Assembly: GCA_028023455.1 (NCBI GenBank)
Contig: JAQFVV010012424.1
Location: forward strand, 1,470,001 to 1,534,000
Length of the DNA: 64,000 nt
From: Epiperipatus broadwayi
Lineage: Eukaryota; Onychophora; Udeonychophora; Euonychophora; Peripatidae
Direction of reading: 5' to 3'
The notes below the pieces were generated by a model. That model made no database searches. It saw only the letters and a list, made by a program, of their open reading frames with translations, and was not told the origin of the DNA. The translations under genes were made by a program, and so were the position numbers. Positions 35,275 through 43,897 of the stretch are shown in pieces (the stretch's first letter is position 1; each line of letters starts with the position of its first letter).

Positions 35275-35675
35275 TAGTAATCACTCAATTAAGGCTGAGT
35301 ACTTTCGAGGTTCCATGCCTCATAATCATAGCCATATTGAAAACTGCAGTATTGTTAGGATTAGACTTAATATATGCAAATTAAATGCAAATGAGTTAGG
35401 TTGTCCATTTTTTTAGAAATATCAAAGCAGGTGTCACATCTGTTTATTGCATTAATATTGCCATTGATAAAACATGCTTCTTTTCTTTTTCTTTTACAGT
35501 CATTTGTTCCTACACATACAATTTTGGGATTGGAGGGAATGAAGTCATGGCCAGTCTTTTTTAGATGTTCAAGAAATGTAGAAGTGTTGTCATTGTTCTT
35601 CGGTGCCTTTTTATATGTGTACATGTGTTGAGAGGCTCTGTTGTTAATTGTTACCCATAATATATGACCGGGCAT
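35275..35675 (-). pseudogene. PLE-type C-terminus with 3' end, remnant 2
   Basis: A 102-codon minus-strand frame (35367-35675) contains STFLEHLKKTGHDF, IVCVGTND and CKRKRKEACFINGN.NAINR. That is the H...H.F....(I/V)......RK.KEA..I...N..NR tail that follows the GIY-YIG core in PLE-type proteins. The GIY and YIG strands themselves are lost. Downstream (35275-35366, lower coordinates) is a 3' untranslated segment shared with 25.2 kb, containing CTTTCGAGG and GCCTCATAATCATAG. Confidence 0.5.
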
Positions 35676-35761
35676 CTAGGCTGAGGGAATGTCATGCATA
35701 ATATATACTTAAATAAGGAAATGTCATGCATAATATATATACTTAAATTAGATGTATTTAG

Positions 35762-35950
35762 CGGGGATTTGAAATTCAGACTTTCAAGTTCCCTTCAGTC
35801 ATCCACACCATCTTTTACAACCAATACATGTGACCACATATATTCAAAAAATATAAACAATCTCCAATAATCGTTTTTCATTCTGAAGCAGCACTTATCA
35901 GTTGGTCTGGATCATCATCTTCTACACACACACACACATATATATATATA
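35762..35950 (-). repeat. Hammerhead repeat family 1, arm interrupted by PLE pair
   Basis: Matches the left arm of 31830-32506 up to the CACACACATATAT site. The rest of the unit (ATTAAGATAGCAAAT.TTCAAACTTTAA) resumes at 38453, on the other side of the PLE pair. The PLE block therefore sits inside this repeat. Confidence 0.7.
35857..35925 (-). ncRNA. Decayed type I hammerhead ribozyme
   Basis: On the minus strand the box reads CUGAUAA (G8 changed), stem II GUGCU..AGAAU is weakened, GAAA is present, and UUGGAGAUUGU still pairs with the AUGAUC...CCAA side of stem I. Confidence 0.5.
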
Positions 35951-36136
35951 TATTACAAATCGATGTCTGTATTTCTTCAAAATAATATACGTAACTCTAT
36001 AAATAAATATTTGAAAATACAGTAATTAAAAGTCAATAAAAATTATATGTATAAACTATAACTTAGAAGCACTTTCACTACGTTGTAGCTTTGTCAACTA
36101 TCACATTTAAAATGTCAACTTTCCCATAATTCAATG

Positions 36137-37262
36137 TCAACTTTCCCATAATTCTGTTATCTTAACGTTTGCTGCTTGCCGATTAATTAAATTTTGCTTG
36201 TATTTATATATTAACATCGCCTCTTTAATTTTTCTTTTATTGTTATTTCTTTCAGTTTCCAATATTTTTACATTGTTATAATCAAAATCAAAACCATATA
36301 TACATGATTTATTATGGTCATAAAAAACAGAAGCTGATAAATTCTCACTATTTTTAAAATTTTGTTTCGTATTTTGAACCCTTTTAAACAATAATATGTG
36401 CTCTTTTGTTCTTTTTTCCAATGTGCACCTCGATTCACCTATATATCCACTACCACACCTACATGTCCATTTGTAAATGATACAATTTTTATTTGTCAAT
36501 AAAGTTTTATCTTTTGAATTGTTTATTAATTTATTCAATGTAGGTGGTGCATAAAATGCTATATCGCATATTCCTTTATAAATTTTCTTAATGAAACTTG
36601 CCTGTTGATTCGATATATATGGTATTGATATCCACAACTTTTTATCAGAAAAATTAACATTATTATTAATATTTTTATATTTAGAAGTAAAATTTTTAAC
36701 AGTATAATATACACAATCATAATTGTATCCAACGTTTAACAACTCATTACAATAAACTTCAATATTTTTAGTTTTATCTGATGCATATTTACAAAGGTTA
36801 TCATTTCTAAATAAAAAGAACTTCAAACCTGCCATTTTATGTGACATTGGTACTTTTGATTCATATGGAATATATCCTCTTTTTGCTATTGGTTTAAGAG
36901 TCATATAGTAATCCAGTTTATCCTTATTTCTAGTAATCTTGAGATCCAAAAATTGAACACTCATTGAATTTTCATCTGTTTTAATCCACTTTAAACCCTT
37001 TATATTATTTAATTCATTAAACAAATCATTAATAGCATTTGGCTTTCCACAAACAAAAACATCATCAACATATCGACTGTATAAAATAATATCTTTCTGA
37101 TAATGATCCTTTTTTAAAATATTTTCTTCATATGTAGATATAACAAAATTACATATTTGGGCAACTGTAGGAAGCCCCATTAAACACCCATTATTCATTT
37201 TATAAAATTCATGCTTAAAAATTGCATAAATGTTTCTATCAATAAAGCTTAATGTTTCAACA
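36137..37262 (-). CDS. PLE reverse transcriptase + GIY-YIG nuclease (5'-truncated)
   Basis: From the ATG at 37198 the frame is 353 codons, and it stays open upstream to about 37262 with family-like sequence (RNIYAIFKHEFYKMNNGC), so the true start lies further 5' and is missing. The RT palm box is SRYVDDVFV (residues 41-49 from that ATG), preceded by GCLMGLPTVAQICNF. A spacer follows, then the GIY-YIG nuclease: CIIYKWTCRCGSGYIGESR (about 239-257) with EKRTKEH, and a C-terminal KRKIKEAMLIYKYKQNL.NR. RT and nuclease would prime and copy the element at chromosomal nicks. Catalytic YVDD is intact but RT motifs 1-3 are absent, so it cannot be autonomous. Confidence 0.88.
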
Positions 37263-37305
37263 ATAAATTTTATTATTTTAACGTTTTAACATTTTTTAAA
37301 ATATA

Positions 37306-38334
37306 ATGAGTCATGCTTCCACAGTGCAATATGAATTTTGTTATATCTACTATAAAAATATTTTAATCATTATCAAAGATATTATTTTATATAGTCGATA
37401 TGTTGATGATGTTTTTGTTTGTGGAAAGCCAAATGTTATTAATGATTTGTTTAATGAATTAAATAATATAAAAGGTTTAAAGTGGATTAAAACAGATGAA
37501 AATTCAATGAGTGTTCAATTTTTGGATCTCAAGATTACTAGAAATAATGATAAACTGGATTACTATATGACTCTTAAACCAATAGCAAAAAGAGGATATA
37601 TTCCATATGAATCAAAAGTACCAATGTCACATAAAATGGCAGGTTTGAAGTCCTTTTTATTTAGAAATGATAACCTTTGTAAATATGCATCAGATAAAAC
37701 TAAAAATATTGAAGTTTATTGTAATGAGTTGTTAAACATTGGATACAATTATGATTGTGTATATTATGCTGTTAAAAATTTTACTTCTAAATATAAAAAT
37801 ATTAATAATAATGTTAATTTTTCTGATAAAAAGTTGTGGATATCAATACCATATATATCAAATCAACAGGCAAGTTTCATTAGGAAAATTTATAAAGGAA
37901 TATGCGATATAGCATTTTATGCACCACCTACATTGAATAAATTAATAAACAATTCAAAAGATAAAACTTTATTGACAAATAAAAATTGTATCATTTACAA
38001 ATGGACATGTAGGTGTGGTAGTGGATATATAGGTGAATCGAGGTGCACATTGGAAAAAAGAACAAAAGAGCACATATTATTGTTTAAAAGGGTTCAAAAT
38101 ACGAAACAAAATTTTAAAAATAGTGAGAATTTATCAGCTTCTGTTTTTTATGACCATAATAAATCATGTATATATGGTTTTGATTTTGATTATAACAATG
38201 TAAAAATATTGGAAACTGAAAGAAATAACAATAAAAGAAAAATTAAAGAGGCGATGTTAATATATAAATACAAGCAAAATTTAATTAATCGGCAAGCAGC
38301 AAACGTTAAGATAACAGAATTATGGGAAAGTTGA
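37306..38334 (+). CDS. PLE reverse transcriptase + GIY-YIG nuclease, inverted copy
   Basis: Its 342 codons match the minus-strand copy from DIILYSRYVDDVF to the end. I count six amino-acid differences over about 318 aligned residues. YVDD and the YIG/EKRTKEH nuclease motifs are intact. The first 24 or so residues (from ATG 37306) are out of register with the partner because of small indels between 37317 and 37370, so this start is accidental. The near-identity of the arms, including the UTR, implies one recent insertion or ongoing gene conversion between arms. Confidence 0.85.
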   Translation: MSHASTVQYEFCYIYYKNILIIIKDIILYSRYVDDVFVCGKPNVINDLFNELNNIKGLKWIKTDENSMSVQFLDLKITRNNDKLDYYMTLKPIAKRGYIPYESKVPMSHKMAGLKSFLFRNDNLCKYASDKTKNIEVYCNELLNIGYNYDCVYYAVKNFTSKYKNINNNVNFSDKKLWISIPYISNQQASFIRKIYKGICDIAFYAPPTLNKLINNSKDKTLLTNKNCIIYKWTCRCGSGYIGESRCTLEKRTKEHILLFKRVQNTKQNFKNSENLSASVFYDHNKSCIYGFDFDYNNVKILETERNNNKRKIKEAMLIYKYKQNLINRQAANVKITELWES

Positions 38335-38446
38335 CATTTTAAATGTGATAGTTGACAAAGCTACAACGTAGTGAAAGCGCTTCTAAGTTATAGTTATACA
38401 TATAATTTTTATTGACTTTTAATTACTGTATTTTCAAATATACATA

Positions 38447-38640
38447 CCTATATATATATATTAAGATAGCAAATATTCAAACTTTAAAGGACAAGATGCA
38501 AATTTTTTCCTCAACTCTTCAGCCATTCATATCATTGAAATTTAGCATGAAATACATATATGTGTATCAGTTGTATAAGAGAGAGTGGATGGCTAAAAGA
38601 AGCTTGGAAGTCTGGGTTTAAATCCTCTCTATTACATCTA
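38447..38640 (+). repeat. Hammerhead repeat family 1, continuation after PLE pair
   Basis: Begins ATTAAGATAGCAAAT and runs to the B-box-like GGGTTTAAATCC (38613-38624). Much of the hammerhead is deleted: only AGCATGAAATAC (38546-38557) remains. Confidence 0.6.
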
Positions 38641-38814
38641 GCTTAAAAGTATATATACTATACTTAGATTTAAATATTAAATATTTAGTCTGTATTCTGC
38701 CCATCCTTCTTTTGTGTATTTAAATGGTCTTAAGATCCTACATATAAGGAGTCAGAATGATTTATGGATGACATGGGTGTGGCAACTAAATTGGCAGACA
38801 AAGACTTTGAACAT

Positions 38815-39110
38815 GCTATTACCAGATTTTCAATGATATGGATGGCTGAAGAGTTGGAGGGAGCAGAGATTAAAGCATATCCATTAAAGTTTGAAGATTT
38901 GTTATCTTAATATAAACTGATGACTGATTACATATGTGTGTGGGAGATTATCTGGACCAACGAATGAATGCTGGTTCAGTATAAAATATGTTTATTGAAG
39001 ATCACTTATATTTTTCACATTATGTTGTTATGTATATCGGTTTTATAAGATGGAGTGGATGACTGAAGGGAACTTAAAAGTCTGGGTTCAAATTCACTCT
39101 AATTAAATAA
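38815..39110 (+). repeat. Hammerhead repeat family 1, single arm (39 kb)
   Basis: Matches the right arm of 31830-32506, from CAGATTTTCAATGATATGG to a B-box-like GGGTTCAAATTC (39083-39094). Confidence 0.65.
38943..39007 (+). ncRNA. Decayed type I hammerhead ribozyme
   Basis: Stem I CCAA and UUG.AGAUCA remain, but the box reads CGAAUGA and GAAA reads AAAA. Not expected to cleave. Confidence 0.4.
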
Positions 39111-39545
39111 TCATTTAGTTCATCTTAAAATGTAAAAAAATTATGAGCAAAATATTATTACCACAAAAGATAGATGGAATATAAAGTAAAAATAGAGAAA
39201 TTTATAAAAGAAGAAAAGTAAGAGATAATAATAGATGAATGTATAGTAAGAAACTTAAAGAATTTTACTTTGTTTATATAGCTTTTTTTTTTACTTAAGT
39301 AGAGGGAATTAGGATGACTAATTAATAAGTGAAGAAAATGCAACAAATTAGTTAAAATGAATAATAAATAGCATCAGATCAATTTTACTTTAGAAGAGTC
39401 AATTCATAAATCACATTGTTATTTTTATGTATGTCTAATAATAATTGTTATACTAATTAAACTATTAATTTAAACTCCACCATGTGGCTGTGAAATGTAC
39501 ACTTCAAAGAAATATACTTATTTGTCTATTCCAAAAAAACTTGAA

Positions 39546-40177
39546 CTGAGTCAAGCCACTATGAAAAGCTATAATCGTGTAGATATATTCTCACTTAATA
39601 GCACTGAGTTAACTTTTGGCGAATTCTTGCCAGAATCATGGTGTAAAATTAATTAAATAACTACATTAGGGGCAGGCTGAATATATAGTATATAAAATAT
39701 GCAAATTATTATAGTGAGAAATGTAAGTTATAAATGTTAGATGTTCTATTTTTTTTTGACAAACGAATAGAAGACTCCTTCCTGTTGATGGAATTCAGTT
39801 GCAATAATCCATGCCTACTTGAACTTTCACTTATGATCATTTTTCTCTGTGCAGATTCTCTTAATGTTCCAAGTGGGAAAAGGGGCCTGTAGCAAGTTCG
39901 TGATCCAGGAAATTTGACTATGTTGCCAGTCTTGCTTAGCTTTTTTATAAAGATAGTAGTGCTGGGAGACTCCCATAGATCTATTAGCTCGGGATTTCAC
40001 ATAGTATGCTGCAATAATTTGCATATTTTATAAACTATATTTTCATCCTTCTCCCAGATAATTAGTTAATTAATTGGCATTATGATTCTGGTGAGAATTC
40101 ACCAAAAGTTAACTCTCTGCTGTTAACTGAGAATGTATCTATACAGTTATACCTTTTCATAGTGGCTTGACTTAGCT
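39546..40177. mobile_element. Element with about 115-bp terminal inverted repeats
   Basis: 39546-39658 and 40066-40177 are inverted copies (shared AAAAGTTAACTC, ATGATTCTGG, TTTTCATAGTGGCTTGA). The roughly 400 bp between them contains a GIY-YIG-tail-like remnant. Either a PLE fragment bounded by inverted pLTR-like ends, or a DNA-type foldback element that captured it. Confidence 0.65.
39745..40024 (-). pseudogene. PLE-type C-terminus, remnant 3
   Basis: The minus-strand frame from 40024 has SQHYYLYKKAKQD, then WNIKRICTEKNDHK, stop, KFK, stop, AWII. Residue by residue this follows remnant 2 at 35.4 kb (SQHMYTYKKAPKN, VCVGTNDCKRKRKEACFI), with two in-frame stops. I infer a degraded relative of that PLE-type protein. 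Confidence 0.45.
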
Positions 40178-40645
40178 CTATGGAGTGTTTCATTAGTATA
40201 TGAAAAGAGTTTCATGTTAAATAATTATATTGTTATTTGTTTATTGTAATGAGTAAACTAGCATTTAAATGTTGATGTAAGAAAAGATTGTTCTGTAATA
40301 AATATAGAAATTTTGCTCTAGCTGAGTTCACTTTTGGCCAATGAAGCCCTAAATCATAATAGTCATAAACAGCTAAGGGTAGTATAGAATTCGACATTGT
40401 ACATACTGAACATGATAACAAAAAGTGAAAAGTAAAAAAGGTATGTTATATTTCTAGAAATTTCCATGCAATCAACATAAAGAAAACAATATGCAACTTT
40501 CTAAAAAGTGGAATATCGAAATTATCAATTAGCATAAATTAGTATTCCATTTAAATTATACCCGCCCTCTGCTGTTTATAGTGCTATGGATGTGGCTTCA
40601 TCAGCCGAAAGAGTGCTCAAGAAGAATAAATTTTCTATAATTATT

Positions 40646-40957
40646 ACAGAATAATCTTTTCTTAAACAAACATTTCAAATGCTAGTATACTTATTACAAT
40701 TATTGTAGTGTAAGAAAAGGAAAACCTTATCGAATTATTTATTATTATTAAAATGATAATAAAAAACATCCTAAAAATAATAAAAAAAGATAAATGCATT
40801 GAAAAATCATACTAATTTTATTTTATTTTGTTTTATTTCAATTTAAAAAAGAAAAAGAAAAAAATTCGATAAGGTTTTCTTTCCTTTTCTTAGACTACAG
40901 TAATTGTAATAAGTATACTAGCATTTGAAATGTTTGTTTAAGAAAATATTATTCTGC
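40646..40957. repeat. MITE-like hairpin
   Basis: Arms 40646-40736 and 40863-40957 are reverse complements with few mismatches (shared AATTCGATAAGGTTTTC, TTATTACAATTA, CTAGCATTTGAAATG). The 126-bp spacer is pure AT-rich filler. A third, partial arm-like sequence is at 40254-40305. No coding capacity. Confidence 0.7.
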
Positions 40958-41171
40958 TGTTTCACTCATTAATTAATTATTACCTCTGCTAAGATTCTGG
41001 ATTCTACATCCTGTCAATAAAAATTATATACAGTATTTAATCAAAGGAAGTTTTTTTTAAGTTTTTTAGTTTACAGCAATTCACATTCGTATCTGCCAAT
41101 GTAGCAAAAATATATAATAAATAATTAATAATAATCAATAAACAAAATTTAAATTTTATAAAATAGTATTT

Positions 41172-41465
41172 ATTCAACACACGTTAATAAATACACAATG
41201 TTTCGAGTACTGTAGTATTATTCTTCACTCTTCTTCAGATGTTGCTGACCTGACTAGTGACAGCATTCACATAGGAGTGGAACTAGCAAAAAGGGATAGT
41301 TTAGTTGGTTAGATCGTTTGCCTTAAATTTGATATCTGAGAATCTAAAGGTGCTAGTTCAACTCCTATGTGAATACTGTCACTGGTCAGGCCAGCAACAC
41401 CTGAAGAAGGGTGGAGAATAATACTACTTGAAACATTGTGTAATTATTAACCTGTGTTGTCTATT
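41172..41465. repeat. Inverted tRNA-SINE pair, second locus
   Basis: Arms 41172-41287 and 41352-41465 are inverted copies of the SINE body (CCAGCAACA.CTGAAGAAG, GAATAATACTAC, GAAACATTGTGTA). The loop and start of the right arm contain a tRNA-like head: A-box-like TAGTTTAGTTGGTTAGATC (41298-41316) and B box GGTGCTAGTTCAACTCC (41349-41365). Same family as 29541-30050. Confidence 0.75.
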
Positions 41466-41754
41466 TGTGTGCTCCATCGCCGATAGATAATAAATATAAA
41501 AGTCGGTCGTGCTACTTTTACGTTTGCCCACCCCTGGTGTGATGTCAAAAAAGGTGGAAAGTTTATTTTCATAATCTGGATCCTGACAGAACTAGATGGA
41601 ATAAATTACTACAAAAATTGTCTCTACAATGCTAAAATATAAAGAATAATAAATTATCTCCATAGTATGCTAATGTTATTGAAACCAAGTTGGATTCCAT
41701 CAGAAATCTAATGAAGATTGAAGAAAATGTAGGATTTAAAATAAAATAAAGTGC

Positions 41755-41930
41755 TATCAGATACAAGACTCCTCAATGACGAAAGCCACAAGCTAGAAAC
41801 TAGTCTGGGGATATTGGATGAGTAGGCACTAGATAGGGATTTTATGCACAAGCCTTCTGGCAGCCATTGATTACTCTGGCTTGCACTGAGTGGCACTACT
41901 GTATGGAGAGTTTTGCCTGTTTTAATATAA
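41755..41930 (+). repeat. Repeat family 2 (hammerhead-like), copy at 41.8 kb
   Basis: Shares with the minus strand of 63390-63560 the series GAAACTAGTCTGGGGATATT, GGATGAGTAGG, GGGATTTTATGCACAAGCC, CACTGAGTGGC and GAGAGTTTTGCCTG. The small frame at 41708-41896 (minus) is a by-product. The hammerhead-like core (41771-41812) has AUGACGA for CUGACGA, GAAA, and GUC. Confidence 0.6.
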
Positions 41931-42214
41931 TTTTTTTACCTTGCTAGCAAGCAGAACATCTTACTAAAACACGAATTATTAATTTTTATTCGTTGATACT
42001 TTTTCTAAACTAAATAATTTGTCATATCTACATTTATATCTACTTAAAAAATTTAATTCCCTAATAACAATAATTTGTAATTAGAAATACAAAATATAAT
42101 TTTAATTAATCAACACACTTATATATTTATAAAGATACTTTCAAGCATTTAATGTAAATTATAAACATACACATATTTGCCGTTATAATGTTAATTTATA
42201 TTGTATTTCTAAAA

Positions 42215-42305
42215 ATGATTGAATAAAAAGCACAGCTGCCTTACAAGCAAGTTTTTACCGGGTTCGCTTCCAGGCCGACGCTTTGACACATAAATGGAGT
42301 GGCCA
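42215..42305 (+). repeat. Short tRNA-like SINE fragment
   Basis: A-box-like GCACAGCTGCCTTACAAGC is followed by a B box GGGTTCGCTTCC (42261-42272) and GGAGTGGCCACACC. The two boxes are spaced as in tRNA-derived SINEs. It is a single copy here, so family membership is unproven. Confidence 0.4.
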
Positions 42306-43897
42306 CACCTAAAAAATATTAAAAGCTTTGTATTTTAGTAAATGACAAAAATAATTATAATTGCATCAAAATGAATACTAGATTATCAGTATTATTTCAG
42401 GTATAAAATAAAAATCTTTACCTTGAAATAAGAAAAATTTAAATTAACAAAAGGTATAATTGTCTGTTTATTGTTTTATATGATTTCGTGCAGTGGTTGA
42501 ATATTAAATTCTGGAGTGTAAGGTTCTCAAATCAATTCCAGTTCTAAATTCTTCATAAATAGAGTCAAAGGATTATTTATTTATCTGTCATTGATTTTTT
42601 ATTTTTAAATTATTAATTAAATGGCAGAATCTTAATATTTGTGTCACTAGTTGTATGTTTTCATTATACCACTACACATCACATGATCACCATTCCTTAT
42701 GCTTGCTCATAACTGTCATTAAAACAGGCAACTACTGTATGAAGAGTTTTGACTGTTTTAATGTTTTCGTTATATAAAAAGTGCAGAAAATTCTTAATTC
42801 TAATTTAAGCTAAAAATAGATATATCGTTATTTCAGGTACTCTGTAAGATCTTGAAGAATTAGGTAACATATTTAAGTGGTACATAAAAGTAGACCACAC
42901 TCATCATTATTTAAATAAAACTGAATTTATCCATTGAAATGAAAAGGTTTATAAATAAATTTAAAGTCGCAAGGAGATCAATTATAAAATACATATTTTT
43001 AATATGTCCAATCACGAAAGAGTTTATTCATGATGCTACAGAGATTTGCTTTCTTTTAAACTATTAGAAGTTAATGTCACATGACAGAGATAAAAAATAA
43101 TGAGTAGTCAAGATGTGTTTTTTTCCCACATGAAAAAATTATAAAAAGAATAATATTATTATTAGTGTCAATTAAAAGAAAATGATTCAAAGGTTTGTTT
43201 AAATTCATAGGTAAATGACAATTCAACAAACGCATATTATATGTAAAAAGTAAATACCCATGAAAATATTTTAAAGTGATATGAATATTTTTTACATATT
43301 TAGTATAAAAAAATCATCTTTCAAATGCATAAATGGATATATCTCTAACTACAATTATATAAAAAATTAGATTATATATTTTTTAAAAGTTCCAATAAAT
43401 TTGATGGATAGATTAAACAAAGACGAATGTCAATACCAAAATCAAGTGCTTATATTTTCCTTTGTTTGTTGCATTCTGCTTTGTGGTTATTTATTGGCAA
43501 TATTATAAGTAAAATTATCAGTTGAAATGGCTAATACAGGTGTGTTCTTACATTGGTCTGCATTTTATCACATCCATTTCATCTTATACTCTGTGTACTC
43601 ATCTTGCTCATTATATATATGAGCTAGTTAATGGAAAGATAGAAAGGGAGTGTGGATACACACAGTGTCTTACTTATGATCATCCTAACTTTCTAATACA
43701 ATTTATAACTTTAAAATGTTTGTAGTATTCTTGTTTTAACATTCATCTTATGAATTCACTTATACCATTTGTTGGGAGTATTCTCATATTATTACCTTAT
43801 ATATAAAGTGTGTCCCAGTAAAAAGGTAATTGGTGGCTGATTTCTTCTCCAAGCAGCTTGTGATGCCATCTCTGAATTAGAGCATGTGCTATATAGT
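42306..43897. other. Region without recognised genes
   Basis: AT-rich. A short patch at 42660-42765 (TCACATGATCACCATT to AAAACAGGCAAC) is a family 2 fragment. The rest is unrecognised. Confidence 0.4.

Larger units (their letters stand above)
35970..38445. mobile_element. Head-to-head pair of Penelope-like elements
   Basis: Two 5'-truncated copies of one PLE face each other with their 5' ends toward the centre: the minus copy 36013-37300 and the plus copy 37317-38440. Arms are nearly identical, including the 3' untranslated part (GCTACAACGTAGTGAAAG to ACTTTTAATTACTGTATTTTC). The centre at about 37172-37320 is not symmetric. PLEs commonly insert as tandem or inverted partial copies. No upstream copy with an N-terminus is present. 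Confidence 0.85.

Noticed and set aside
36137-38334. Two host genes in divergent orientation
   Set aside because: Both encode the same PLE RT/GIY-YIG protein in inverted repeat arms, so this is a mobile element.
41172-41460. Hammerhead ribozyme in the tRNA-SINE body (CTGAAGAAG ... GAAAC)
   Set aside because: Stem II pairs in several copies (GAGU/ACUC, GAGG/CCUC), but an extra base precedes GAAA or GAAA is missing, and the base at the cleavage position would be G. Treated as not a functional hammerhead, though a genome-wide consensus could change that.
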